In this document: piece after piece, positions 21,355 to 34,533 of the stretch | Layout of the letters: each line of letters starts with the position of its first letter | Position numbering within the stretch: the first letter of the stretch is position 1 | Origin: Pleodorina starrii | Taxonomy: Eukaryota > Chlorophyta > Chlorophyceae > Chlamydomonadales > Volvocaceae | NCBI GenBank assembly: GCA_030267565.1 | Contig: BRXU01000020.1 | Coordinates: 2,187,501-2,251,500 of the forward strand | Direction of reading: 5' to 3' | Length of the DNA: 64,000 nucleotides | Notes under the pieces: model-generated | The model's input: the letters and a program-made list of their open reading frames with translations, nothing else | Database searches by the model: none | What the model was told of the DNA's origin: nothing | Program-made: the position numbers and the translations under genes

Positions 21355-23925
21355 TCATCGCAGCCTACGGTGCGCCATCGCATGACAAGCCGCAATGAAC
21401 GCCGCCGCCGCCGCCAGCAGCGCCCGGCGCCGCCAGCTGCCGTCCCGCCGGCCGGCCCCGCCGCCAGCGTCCCCACCGTCCCAGCTGCGCCGCCGCCGCC
21501 GCCGCTCCCACCGCCTGCTCTGCTGCCTTACCCACGCCAACACGAGCTCGACCTCGTCCACCCTCCCGGGCCGAGCCATCAGTCCACTGCCCTCCAGCCC
21601 CCCTGCCGCTGCTGCTGCTGCCGCTGCCGCCGCCTGTCCCGCTGCCGCCGCCGCCGCCTTTGCCTCCAGCTCCGCCGCCCGCCAATCCACTGGCCAGTCC
21701 TCAGGCGGGCAGCGCGGCGCCTGCCCCAGCCCCAGGCCCAGCAGGCGCTCCAGGGGCTCCTGCGCCAGCCATCGTAAAGCCGCCAGACGGGGCCCTGGAG
21801 GCGCCCAGAGGCAGCTGATGATGAGCCGGTCCCAGTCCAGGGAGGGTAAGAGCTGCCCTGCTGTCGGTGCCGTTTGCTGTTGCTGCCACCGCCGCCACAG
21901 CCAACGGAGCGTTGAGAGGTCGCCGTTGCGTGCTGCGGCGGCGCACAGACTGACCGGGTCCTGCGTCGATGGGTGGGTGGGCATGCAGATGGCTGTTAGG
22001 AATTAAAGAAGCAAATGGTGCGGAGCGGGCGGAGATGGTGGGTGCAAGGTGCGGGGCTGTATATGCTTTGTAATCGCCCTGGGGCTCGGGGACACGACGG
22101 GAAACGGGCGCGCCTCCAGTTACCGTGCCATGCCAGGGCGGCGCTTTCACGCGCGGGGGATGGCGGAACGGCTCTCTTCACTCAATGTCTCAACCCTCCA
22201 CGGCCCTGGGGCAACTGGCGCTTTCACGCCAGTCACCGGTCTCCGCAACCCGGGTGGGGACGATATGGGGGCGCTCACCCCCATCAAGCGGAAGCCGCGG
22301 ATGGCCATCCAGGTCAGCGCCTCCTCGCAGCCGCCCCGCTTCACCGCGACATCAAAGTCGGCGTCGCGAGCACGCGCGCCTCGGTCCCACAGCCAGCCCA
22401 TGAGCTCTGTGCTGCCTGACGCGGCGGCGGCCCGGAACAGCCGTGTGTCCCGTTGGACATCGTATCGCAGCACCTCCACCAGCCACGTCACCACGGACAG
22501 GTGACCGCCTCGCGCCGCAAGGTTTGCCAGTGCCTTGAGAGACGACACATCGCCGCCTCCGCCGCCTCCGCTTCCGCCACCGCCGGCGCCTACTCCGCCG
22601 CGTCCTTCACCTCGTCCTCCTCCTCTTCCGCTACCGCCGCCGCCGCTGTGGCAGGCGCGAAGGTAGCCGTGCTCGAACAGGACTTGCAGGAATGCCAGAT
22701 GGCCGGCCGCCGCGGCGCCTTGCGCGGCGCCCGACAGGAGGCGCCGGGCAGCGGCAGCAGCGGCACGGCCAGCAGCGCCGCGCTGCTGGTGCTGGTGCGG
22801 GTGTTGCTGCTGTTGCTGCTGCTGCTGGACCCAAACACCGCCCGCGCCGCCCTGCTGCTGCTGTGCCTGCTGCTGCTGCTGCTGTGGCGGCGGCGGCGGA
22901 GGAGGAGGAGGAGGCAGCGCGGCTCGCAGCAGTGCGCCCTCCTCGCTAAGGAGCCGCAGGAGGGCGGTGTTCCCTGCGTTGCCGAGCCGAACCAGGAACA
23001 TCGGCTCGCAGGGAAGGGGGTAGCCCCGCCGCCGCAGCCACAGAACGCGGTCCAGGCAGCGAGGCTGCAACAAACGGGGCGAGCTCCAGAACACGTCGGA
23101 GCTGGGTCGGCAGCCCAACTCCCCCTCCAGCCACTCCACCTTGGCCTGCCAGTCGGGCGTGGGGCTGACTGCCGCTCCTGCCAGCAACCATCGCCGCTCC
23201 CCTTCCGAGCTCGGCTCCCACCAGCCCCCCTTCGGGTCCCATTCCTGCTGCAATCGCCTCAAGGAATCCAGGCTGCAGCCCTCCGCGGCGGCGGCCATCA
23301 GAGCCGGCGGCGATGGCTTGAATCCGGGGGTGCCGACCGACGAGCCCTGCTGCAGCAGCCAGTCCATAAGGCCCAAGTGGCCGCCCCGGGCAGCCTCGTA
23401 GGCGGCCCAATCGCTCCAGGGACAGCCGCTTGCCAGCAGCCACTCGCAAACCGCCCGGTGGCCCCCGCGCGCGGCTTTGCGGAGGGAGACGCCCCAGGAG
23501 CAGCCCCAAGACACCAGCAGCTTGCATGCCTCCAAATGGCCGGCCGCCGCTGCGGCCTCCAGCATCGCATCCGCCGGTGCACAGCCGGCCGTTTTCAGAG
23601 CCACTTCGAGGTTGGCCAGGATGCCGCTGGCCGCGGTGAGGCAGATGAGCTGCTGGCGGGTTCTAAGGTTTAGTGAGTGCGTGGGCGCGGGCGCGGCCGG
23701 GCCGCCCGCACCCCAGCGCCGGGTAAAGATGGAGTGCGGGCAGGGCTGCGAAAGGTGGACCGTGAGGTGCTCCTGGCGGCGAAGCACGGCCGCTGCGAAT
23801 CGGTTCGCGAGGCGGATGCCGCACGCGACGTCGTTCGGCGGAAGACAGCGGGCTATTCGCGCCAGAAGGCCGGGAGTCCAAAAGACGCGCGACGCGCTCG
23901 CCGTGCAGGCCACCGCGGCCTCCAT
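21355..23925 (-). CDS. Ankyrin-repeat protein with F-box-like N-terminus
   Basis: Two exons, 22279-23925 and 21355-21960, joined in phase 0 (donor GTGAGC, acceptor GACGCAG), give 750 aa. The N-terminus (LLARIARCLPPNDVACGIRL) resembles the short F-box-like helix common in volvocine ankyrin proteins. Degenerate ankyrin units follow (AAAAGHLEACKLLVSWGC, KAARGGHRAVCEWLLASGC, EAARGGHLGLMDWLLQQG, NLAARGGHLSVVTWL, AAASGSTELMGWLWDRG). The last one is split by the intron and continues in exon 2 (LCAAAARNGDLSTLRWLW). Poly-Pro, poly-Gln and Gly/Arg runs interrupt the middle. The C-terminus is Ala-rich. Ankyrin proteins bind other proteins; the partner is unknown. An SCF ubiquitin-ligase adaptor role is possible but rests only on the weak F-box resemblance. 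Confidence 0.85.
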
Positions 23926-25742
23926 TACAGATACGTTATATTAATATGTAGGTAATAACGGTATTATACATGTATGTGATATAATAACAATTCTTTGCGC
24001 AGCTAAGTGTTCAGCCCTGGCAATTTGCTGGGCCATCGCGTTCGTAGTCACGCAACTTGGTGCATATTCCTCGCATCCTATGATGAATTATAATCTAGAT
24101 ATTAAAAATAATGAAACTAATATGAAGGCGTGCCCCAGTGTTCGTTGGCCTGAGCGGCAACGAATGAATGTCGGCCGGAACGTCCGGAAGGCCAACGATT
24201 CGATCCTCTGAGGCACGTAATCTCCATTGATATCGGAAAATGAAAGCAAATTTTGCTCATGTTTTCCATGACATATAACGTTGATGTCATCCGCGCAAAT
24301 GGGCGGTATGAGCAAAGCAGTTGAGCAATCGGGATCGGAAGTTCAGTACCGGTACATGAACTGTGTACATGGAGGACATTACGTGGCGCTTATAGAAGGA
24401 TAATTGATTTTTCGGATTGTCTTCTGTGGAACATTAACGCGAACGGCAGTCGACGGGACATTCTTCGCGACGGCGTGAGTCGAGGAAGTTGCAAGGTCGT
24501 GCCGATGCCCCCCGACAGCCCCCGACAAAAGTCAGACATAAAACATGCATAAGTTTTCCTGTAAGACTGGGCCACGCTAATAATAACTTACTGGTATGGG
24601 GGATTTCTGATTTGTTAATACAAACAACCCCCACGTCCCACTGGTCGGTGCTGAAGGACATCGAAGGCTCCAAACCCATCCCTCATCACGTACCCAGGTA
24701 CACACCATCCCCTTGCAGGCTACCATAGATGTGAAGTAATACCGACATCAGTAAAGAGGACGATTGTATGAATGGTGGCCCCTGAACGCGCCCTCAAACC
24801 CCAAACCGGTGGCGGCTGGACCAAACGACGACGGCGCTACACGCCGTACATTACTAGGGCTCGTACCTAACAATAGGGTGCGCCCTGGGCGCATATTTAT
24901 AAGGTAGGGTGCAAGGCCCTGAGAACTCCGCGGCGCGTTTTGTGGAGACGCATAAGGAAGGAACTTGCTCACATACCGTATACCGGTAGCTGCGTCCTAG
25001 ATTCCGCGAAGTGTGAATCTTGAGTGCTGCTTGCGGGGATCTCTTCGGGCACCCTCCGACGAGACTCAAATCCTAGCACCGTCCAGACTGCCTCAACCCA
25101 ACCCAGATGAGCTGCAAACGCTGCATCTGACTGTTCGCGGTAGCCAAAGTGCTTTTCACACTGGTCTTGGGTGGCTTCTTCGCAGTTACACAAAACCTCG
25201 AGCGACGGGCAGCCATGTTTTGGCCTGTACAGGATATGCCCCCGCCCACGTATGGTACGTATGTACAAGTGTACGCGACTGTACCCTGAACCATCCTTGT
25301 CATCAGCCAATGACAGGCACTCGCGTGCGCCATCCGATTGCGCGGCTCCAACCCGCTCCCCTCTCTGCACCTCATTGCGATTGTTGCGCTTGCAATATCA
25401 CACGCACCACGTAACCATCATTGGGGTTTACGCGTATAAGCGTTAAGATCACCACATACGGTACACTGCGCTGCGCGCGGCGAATCACTGCGTGGTTCAC
25501 AAGCCAAAACGTGGCGCTGCTGTGGCACCTGCAATCATCCAAGCCTGGCGCTCCTTGCCATAATGCACGCGTCCAGCACTTCGCACACAGGACCGCGTCC
25601 CACACATGCACACACAAGAGCGCGCGCGGTCTGTATCACGACGGCGACGAAAGCCACGAAAGCACGCCTAGAGTTGCGGGAGGCATTTGGCCCCTCAGGT
25701 GCATAAGTTGATGAAACCAGTTCATCGCTGCTGCTGCTGCAG
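23926..25742. other. Intergenic stretch between the ankyrin and kinase genes
   Basis: No gene recognised. AT-rich DNA at 23,930-24,130 is the likely ankyrin promoter. The right part (about 25.19-25.74 kb) is probably the kinase 3'UTR. Confidence 0.5.
25186..25190 (-). terminator. TGTAA polyadenylation signal of the kinase gene
   Basis: TTACA on the plus strand, 553 bases past the kinase stop. No nearer TGTAA was seen on the coding strand. Confidence 0.4.
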
Positions 25743-28700
25743 CTACAGCCTCGTCAGGAAGCGCTGCCAGCTGCGGGAGAACGGACGCGGGCCCCTCTCT
25801 GTCACCAGAGGCTGACAGACGTCGAAGAGGCTGACGGAGCGCGACCCTCCATTGTCAGTATCGGCAGGACCATCAGCCGCAGCAGCAGCGGTTCCAGGCG
25901 CAGGTCCGCCCCCGCCGGCACTGGCCCCGCCGCCGCCAAGGTCCGCCACCGCCTGGTCCAGGTCGCTCAGGCTGCAGGTGTCCGCCCAGCTGCCGCCATC
26001 GGTGCCAGCCGTCAGCGGGCCGCCCCAGGCGCTGCCGCCACCGGAAGAGGCTGCTGCTGCTGCTCCCGCCGCTGCCGCCGTCGCGCTGTTGAAGCTGCCA
26101 TCGTAGCACGAGGACGGGCGCTCCTGCAGCACGCTGAGGCACAGGGGCGGCGGCGGCGGCAGCTTCGCCGTGCCCTGCATCAGGCTGTCGCCGAACGCGT
26201 CGCCGCCGCCACCAGCGGCGGCCGGCAGCGTGAGCGCCGGCACCCTGCGGCAGGCCTGCGTCTGCTCCGTCGGCCTGGCAGAGGACGCCGGGGGGGAGCC
26301 GTAATACCATGCGCCATGCGCGGCCGCGGCCAGCACCGCTCCGCCGGTCACAACACCCTCCACCGCACAGCCGCCAGCGAGAGCGAGAGCGCCGCCGAGG
26401 CCGCCGAGCGCGGACTCCCCCAGGTCCTCCACACCCGCCGAGTTGGTGGGAGAAGAGTCGAGGCAACGGGAGTCGGCCGCCACCGCCATGCCCTCCTGGG
26501 AGACTTCGCTGCTCAGTGGCGGCGTGGGGCAGTGCCGCCGCATTGCCTCCGCCGCAAGCACCGCCACCTGCCGCATGCTGGGCCGCGCGTGGTCCTCCAC
26601 TAGTACCGCACGCAGCAGGCCCAGCACGTCGTCGCACAGCGTCGGACCTGCGGATTGATGTGCGGGCGAGGGCGAGGGCGAAGGGGGTGCTTGGTTGGAT
26701 CAGCGCGCGTTGCTCTGCTTGCAGAGCGCTGAACGTGCCATCGAAAGTACTCGGGTGGGCAACGCGAAGGCCGCGTCGGTGCGCCCGAACGCGGAACGCG
26801 TGTGCACAGTTAAGCGCATACGCACAATCGCAAATAAGTCGAAACCCATACACGGCGATCCTCCGGGTCCACTGCGAAACCCGAACGGCAGGTTGAACTG
26901 TACAGCCCCCTTCGGACGCCTCTGCGCTGTCCTTCCCGAATGAAACCCACCGTCCGCGCCCGACAGCAGCCTTGGCTCATACAAGTCCCTCAGGCCCGCC
27001 GCAACCGCCGCCATGCCACCGCCTTCGCTGCCGCCCTCGCTGCACGGCCCAGCGCCGGCGCCGGCCGTGGAGCTGCCGCCTCCTCCGCCGTGGTAGTGCA
27101 CCAGCACAAACGACGGCGGCTCGTCGCACATGATCCGCAGCCTGTCGGCCTCCTCCGTTGTCAGCCAATCGGGACCGGCCGGGTCGGCGCACTGAGTCGC
27201 AACGGAATGGCGCAGGCGCCGGTGCGGCGGCAGCAGCGACGGCGCCGGCGCCGGCGGCTCCGCCGCCGCCGCAGCTCCCGCTGCCGCGGGCAATCCGTCG
27301 GGGTCGCCGCCACCACCGCGGCCGCTGTAGGGCCCCGCGGCGCTGCGGTTGGATGACGGCCCAGCGCCGGCGCAGGACCTTGCCGAGACGCCGTAGCCAC
27401 CATAGCCGAGGGGTGCAGCGGCTGCGCCCGTGCCGGTGGGCAGTGCGAGGGTCCACTCGCTGTCTGCCACGCTGCGAGCAGTCCCGGCCGAGGGCGGCGG
27501 CGCGGGCGGCCAGCAGGCCGTGCTGCCGGCGGCGGCGGCGGTGCTGGTGCTGGCGACGCTGCGCGCCGTGTCGTGGTGCTCGTAGTGGTACGGTATCTGG
27601 CTGCGGGCGGTGCTCCGGGCGGTGGTGGGAGCGGTGTGCAGGACCGACATTGCGACCCACGGGTCGGTGGACGCCAGCGACGACGCGTCCTCGGCGCCGC
27701 ATGCCTCGGCGATGAGCTCCAGGCTCCGACCCGTGGCCATGGCGGAGCCACAGCCCGGTCCCACGAAGAACTGCGGCGGCAGGGAGCGGCCGGAGGAAGG
27801 CGGCTGGCCCCGCCACGGTGAGCCGGAGGTGACGCCCGACCCATGGGTCAGCGCCAATGACAGCCTCGGCACGCGCGGCGGAGGCGGCATGGCCTCTGCA
27901 CCGTCGCTTATGACCTCCGTTCCTCCCTCTGCCCCTGTCGCAGCGCCCTGCTCCCATAGAGCCAGCGCTGCCTGCTCTGCGGTGGACTGGATAATGTCCC
28001 AGCGCGGTATTGGCGGCGGTTGAGCCGCCGCCGCCGCCGATGGAACCACGCCGCGCTGCTGGGGCTGGTTGGGCCGCAGCGGCCGCGGCGGCGGCGCGCG
28101 GGCGCCTCGTTGGCGGTGGGGCTGCTGCCGTAGGCGCGTCCGGGCCGCTGCGCCCCCTCGGCCCGCCGCCACGGCTCGCATGCAGTCGCTGTTGCCTCGA
28201 AACAGCAGCTCGCCGGTGATCATCTCGTACAGGATGCAGCCCATGGCCCAAACGTCGGCCTTGCGCGCATCGACGCAGTGGCCGTGGACCATTTCCGGCG
28301 GCTGGTAAGGCACGGTACCCCTGCGGAGGAAAAGGGCGAAAAGAGGGCGGCAAGCGTGGAGGAACGGGGCGCGGGCATGGGTGCGGCTCGACGGGTGGTG
28401 ACTTTCAAGGGGCGGGCGCGCGGAGAGGTTTGCGCAGGCGCACGGCTGGTATGTGCGGCACCGGGAAAGATCTGGGATGGCTCTCTACGGCAAGAGCGCG
28501 GGTTCGGAACCAACCTAGAGAACGCCCAAGAGTCTGCATCGGGCCAAACGGGTCGATGGGCCGAAAAGAGGCGAAGCAAGCGGGGGCGTGCCTGGGCGCC
28601 TGAAAAGGGCTGCAGGCTCTGCCGAAGTGCGAATGAGGTGCCAACGAGCCACCGCACCTGGCCTGGTCCTGCAGGACGGGTGTTTCGTTGAAGAGCATGC

Positions 28701-31700
28701 TCTCGGAAAAGTCCGCCAGCCGCAACTGCCCAGCGGACAGCAGCACGTTGCCTGTTGAGGACACCGACACAGGACAGGGCGAGGGATTCGGCGAGCGGAC
28801 AGTCGAGAGCGCAATCGAGGGTGCAAAATTTACAATGATGTGGCACGTGGGGCTCTGCGGTCGGATCCCCTTCCACTTCACCAGGCAGACAGGCAGAAGC
28901 CGCAAGGAAGCCGCTCACCCAGCACCAGTTACAAAAATCCCGAGGGCGCCCGGCTCGTATGGGTACCGTAGTTGTTCAGGTGTGGGGCTACGCACTCCCC
29001 AACCATGTAACATACAGAAGTACAGGGCCAGGCGGATGGACTGCTGCGGGGTCAGGCGGATGGACCGCTGACGGGGTCAGGCGGATGACCGCTGCGGGGC
29101 GATACGCAGGATTGCGTCGCACCCTTGAGGCGCGGGGGCACAGGACGCGTTCCGGCGCGCCCGCATGGGCTCCAATTGCAGCCGCAACAAAATGCGGCAG
29201 GCCCCTCCTGCCGCAAGCCCCTGCCCGGGCTACCCACACGCGGCGGCGGCGCAAGGTGACACACCGCGCCCACCGGCTGTACCCCTCCGAGGGTAACCAA
29301 GATGAGACCCTTCCGACGGTCTGAGATGAGCCCACTGAAGCCACTGTCATGTCAGGACAGCAGCCACGCACACCTGGCTTGAGGTCGCAGTGCGCCACGT
29401 GCCAGCGCTCGTGCAGCTCCGTGAGCAGCTCCGCAAGCGTGCACCACAGCCTGCATCCGGATCATGGAGGGTTGAGGCTGCGAGAGTTACAATGAGGGAC
29501 CACTAGGGGGTTGAGCAACATGTCCGCGTATGAGCTGTTGTAGCTGTACTTGCGGTCAAGTATAGGGGGAGCTAACGCGTGTAGAGGTGGTTGTGACGGT
29601 AGTAGTTGTTGTCATCGTAGTGTGAGAGCAGGAACCGGATAACAGAGACCGCGGACGATTGAGACAGACATGGCGCATGAAGGGTGAAAAGCGCGGTTGA
29701 CCCACGGCATCAGCCCTGCGGCGGCGCCGAAGGAGCCCGGCAGCCCACCCACATGCCCGCCGTTACATACGGACGAAAGGCACCGCGGCAATTCGCCCCA
29801 CTCCTCCCTTCACTCCCCAGCTGCGCATCCTTCCCTCCCTCCCTCCCTCCCCGCTCCGACCTCACCGCAGGCACTCCAGAATATAGTCGGCCCCCGTGGC
29901 GGTTTCGAAGCGCTGGCCGTCGCACCAGTCCTTCAGGCTGTGGTCGCAGCTCTCCAGCATCAGCATCACCTGCGCGCACCAGCCAGGGCACATGGAAACC
30001 ATGATAATCATGATTCTACAATGGACCCAAAGTGGACATCTGCGCGCATCAGCCGAGACGTGGATGAACCGCTTCGTCCTACTGTGGACCCCAAAAGGAT
30101 CAGCGGTGCACATCTGGAACATGGCGGGGCGCGACCACTGCGCAACTAGCGAGGGATGATGACCTGGTGTATCACGCAGCCGTCGCCAAACCAACCCAGG
30201 AAGCGCCCCTTTCCCTGCTTGCTCCCAATCTTCGCCAGTGAGTGTTGCCAACCCACCCCCGAACCCAGAGCCCCTACCTTGTCCTCGTGTCGTCCGTAAT
30301 CCAACAGCCGTACCGCCCCCGGCCACCCGGACAGGTGCAGCAGCACGCCGATCTCCGCAAAAGCGTTGGCCAGCTTGTCTCGCTCGGCCACGTCGTAGAT
30401 CTGGCGGGAGGAAGAAACCCAGCAAGGAAACACTTCAGCAAGTGAAGGCTAACGGAAAAGTTTAGTCGTGAAGGGGACGAAGGCTAGGGCCATTAAGGAG
30501 ACGAAGGCTAGGGAACGAGGTGCACGCAGGCGGGAGCAGGAGAATGGTGTCCACGATCGCTGGCGGCCAAGCCAACGGCGTTTGCAGAGGAGGCGATCTG
30601 TGGGGGAGGGAGGCGCGCGCGCGGCATGCAGGGCGAACGTGGGCTTGGTCCCGGCAGTTGAATGTTACCAAGAAACCAAGATCTGCGGCGCCAGTGCCCA
30701 GACCCGCATCGACCCGGATCACGCCCGATCCCAGCTGTAAGCGGAGCGACAACCCCACCTTGACCACGACTGGATTGCCCTGGTGGCAGGCCTTGGACAC
30801 GGTGGAGTAGGAGGTACACGTGATGCGCTCCACGTGGGTCAGGGACTGCGCGACAGGGGAGCGGCAGGGGAGCGGCGCGACGGCAGGGGAGCGGCAGGGG
30901 AGCGGCGCGACCTCTTTGTGCCCAAGTGCAACGTTGGCGGATAAACCGGCGGAAGGATTAAGCAGACAAATCCAGGAACAAGTCAACCGCACCCGTGTGC
31001 CTATCTGGCAAGCGCAAGGCCACGCGCCGTTGCCCCCTCACTGCCCCTCCCCCTCCCTCTGCCTCCCCCCGCTGCGGTATCTTCTTTTACCCCTCCTCCC
31101 TCTGCTCGTCTCACCTCCAGCAGGCGGTACTGCCGACCCTTGAGTCCGTCGCTCAGGCGCTCCCATGCGTCCCACAGCTGCTCCGGAAGCATCAATCCGC
31201 CGCCGCAGCGGTCCGGGTCCACGTCATCCGACTCGTCGTCCCGCCGCCGGCCCCTGCCGCCCCGCCGGCCTCGCACCCTCCGGCCGCCACCGCGGGCCGG
31301 AGCCGGCGCCAGCTGCCCGGCGCCAGGCGAGCCGCTCGGCGTCGGCTCCGAAACCAAGGCCGCTGCAGCAGCTGCGATAAAGTCTTGGGACGCGGCAGCG
31401 ACGGCGTCGGCTCCCAGTAAGCCGTACTCGACTGTGCCGTGCAGTAGGTGGTCATACTCGGTATGCTCGTCCACGGCTTCGAGCTCGTCCATGTCGTACG
31501 AGTCGCTGTCGTCGTATGCGTCCAGCTCTTCCTCGGACTCGGCCCAGAAGACTGCGGCTCGCGGCGGTTCATGAGGAGGACGTGGAAAAGTAAGAGCCAT
31601 CCTTCAGCGGTATACGCCCTTATCCAGGGCATCCTGCCAGGTACTCTGGTGCGATGTTCTTCCGCTCATTGCAAGGCTCTACACCTACGAGAGTCTGCCC

Positions 31701-34533
31701 AACCCACGTAGCCCCGCGTGCAAACTCAGCGCCTACCCCAGTGCAAGGCCCGCTGGCTCTACACCTACGAGGGTCCGGATCCCCCTGTAACAACCGAACA
31801 ACCACAACCGCCACAACAACAACGTACCCGTGCAGAGCGCGTGCGACGTGACGCCCGTGTTGGCCCCCGCCGCCATGCGCCGAGTCGTAAATGGCCCCTC
31901 GCCGTACACCATGGCCGACGGCAGGCAGATGGACAGGCGCCGCGTGCGGGCACCATTCGGCAGCGCCGCGCCACCTTGCTGGCCCCGAGCATGCCCATGC
32001 TGCTGCTGTTGGGCCCCGCCGCCCAGCGCCAACGGCGGCATGCGCGCGGACGTCGCGGCTGGGGGATGAGAGGCGCCAGCCGGCGCGGGCCAGGCACGGT
32101 ATCGCGCGCTGGGTCGTGCAGCGCCGGCGCCCGGCACGGGGACGGTGGCACTGGCGCCAGGGAGCCGCAGCGGCGGCACCTGGCTGGGGCCCTGCAGTTG
32201 CGGCTGGGGCTGCGGCGCGTCTCTGCACTCGCTGGCTGCTGGTGGCCCGAACACGGGGCTGCGATCGGGTCGGGAGCAGTGCACGGTGACAACCGCGTCG
32301 CCCATGGCCATGCAGGCCGCCGTCGCGGCTGCGTCGGTGCCGGTCGCCGCCCCCGCGGCGGCGGCGGTCTTGCTGGGAGTGTCCTTTCGTAGGTCGCTGT
32401 CCACCGGCGAGCAGTTCTCGCGGTCGTACGATTCCGCCCCCGCGCCCGGCTGCTCTGTCCCCAGCAGCAGCTGTCGCTTCGCAGAGCCGTGAAGCAGCGC
32501 GGCGGCGGCCGCGCCGGCAGCGACGGCTGCTGCGCCTGTGGCGACGCGGCCAATCGCCTGATCCGACTGTTGGTCGTGCTGGTCTTGCAGGCGGTGCCGC
32601 CGAGCGCGAGAGCCCGGCGTTGCGCGCTGCTGCTTCTCCTGCCCGCCGACGAGTGGAGTCGTGGCCGCCTTGGACCGCACCAGGTCCGGCGTGACGTCCG
32701 TCGCCTTCTCGGTCGCCATCGCCTTGATCGGGGTTGCCCGGCGCAGCCCTGCGGTGCCAGCAGATGGGAGATGGCCCATTCGCTTTTTTCCCGACGACGC
32801 TTATGCGGCCGGGCGGCATGCATCGTTCCCTGTGCGAGGCCCATGAGGCCGGAGACACGTGGCCCTATTTCCCATTGCCGGATCCCCTAAAGACGCGGTA
32901 GCACCTCTCTAGCCACTTCGGGCCCCTGAGTCCGCAAAGCGACTTGGTTTCTGCTCTCTTCCCACCGGACCTCTCAGGTAACAACCCAGGATGCATACCT
33001 GTTTGATGCTGGTCCAAATCGTCCATGGACACTCTCAGGCAGCCCAGCTGTCGCACGTCATCCGCATCCAGCGCGACGCCTTCGGCCGCTGCTGCCGCGG
33101 CCGCCCTGTCAGCCACGGCCCGCTCCGGCAGCGACCCGCCGGCCTGCGAGTGCAGGCTCCAGATGCGCGCCGGCGCCCCGGCGTGAGCGGAGGGACGTGG
33201 CTTGCAGGCGCTCGGTAGCAGCATCCTGAGGATCTCGGTTGGTGAGCAGCTGTCGGGCGTCCGCTGACCGCTGCCGCCTGAACTCGCAGGGCCCGGCGCC
33301 GGGAGGTGCGCCTCGGGGCTGCCGTTGGCGGTTGGGGGGCTTGGACCGCCCTGCAAGCAGTGGGCGAGCGTGAGCCGGCCATGGGGATGCTCCCAGAAAT
33401 ATGGCAGGCTATGGGGAAAAGCGGTATAATGCCAGCGGTGCGTGATCTGGACGGACGCGTCTGCTTCCGGCATTCAAACCGTTGAGCAGCTACGGAACCG
33501 ACACGGCCGACCAGAACGCAAGAAAGTACCGTAGTTCGCAAGAGCGCATGTGGGTCCAGGGACCCGGAGGCATATGAGTGCAAGGACCAGGATGCCAAAG
33601 CTGCTACGCGGCACCCTCCCATGACCAGCTACCCACCCACCCGCAAGCAGGGTCGGTGGGTCCCGGCTACTTCGCTGCAACTGGCTTCCTTACCCGCAGG
33701 GTTGGGACCTTCTTCTTGAGGACGCGCAGGTTCAGACCGGGCACGAAAGGGCGCGGCGCCGGCTGCTGGCTGATGAGATCCACGGATGAGGCCTCCATGA
33801 CGCCATCCTCGGCAATTGCGGTAAAGCTCAGCTCCGAATCCAGCAGACGCGACAGCAGCCGCGGTACTGGAGATGACGCGGCAGAATGTTGCTGCTGCTG
33901 CTGCCAATGCGGCTCTAGCTGGCGCTGCGACCCGGGCGGAGTGCAGCGAGCCTGCGAGTCCAGCGCACAGAAGCGGCTGGGGCTCGGCGGCGGGCGGCTG
34001 CATGGGCTTTGCAGACGAGCCAACGGATCGTGGGATAAGAGACCCAGGTGGGTCCCGTTGCAGCGCAGCGCGCGAAGGGGTCCGAAGAAGATAGGATCGT
34101 CGCGCAGCGCGGCGCTTGGCGTTGCGCTGCCGTCGTTGGGAGGCGATGGCAGCTGGGCTTCGCGAGGGGTGTGGCCAGTCGGCGACTCTGGCGCGTACCG
34201 GCCGCTGCTCTCCCCGTCTGTGTGGCTCGCGAGCTCGAGGGCGAGCTGCCTGATGCTCGGCAGCTGGCTGTGTACAAGGGTGAAATTGGCGATGGCAGCC
34301 CGCAGCTCCTCGTGCTCGATTTCGCGGCCGAGCTTGTCCTCCAGAAGAGCGATGACCGCGAAATCCCGGTTCATGTCAGCGCCATAGTTGGCAAGTCGCG
34401 TGGTGCTGCGGACGCTGGAAGTAGTGCTGCATGGGCTGGACGTGACGCTTGGCGTGTATGCTCGGCGTTCCTGAGGCGACCAGGCTGCGTCCTGCAGCAG
34501 GGAAGGCGAGAAATTTGCAGTGAATCGTGTCAT
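25743..34533 (-). CDS. Large protein kinase with atypical motifs and a long insert
   Basis: Eleven exons: 33694-34533, 32999-33446, 31828-32748, 31115-31551, 30759-30845, 30278-30400, 29866-29969, 29374-29450, 28658-28751, 26951-28320 and 25743-26647. All phases agree, giving 1,801 aa. The first 880 residues are low-complexity or acidic with no recognised domain. Kinase parts in order: N-lobe start near 883 without a Gly-rich loop (TCTSYSTVSKA); Lys911 (VVVK); Glu927 in helix C; HCDLKPGN, with Asp1009 and Asn1014; DFS in place of DFG at 1026-1028; YQPPEM in place of APE; helix F (DVWAMGCILYEMITG). About 410 Ser/Ala/Pro-rich residues then separate it from the last helices (CDDVLGLLRAVL...RPSMRQVAVL). 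Catalytic Lys, Glu and both Asp remain, so activity is plausible. The tail is Ala/Gly-rich. The kinase group could not be assigned. It shares an 853-bp divergent promoter with the WD gene. Confidence 0.87.

Noticed and set aside
21395..23944. Long plus-strand open frames opposite the ankyrin gene
   Set aside because: The minus strand carries ankyrin motifs and a phase-consistent intron; the plus frames are antisense Ala/Arg/Leu low complexity.
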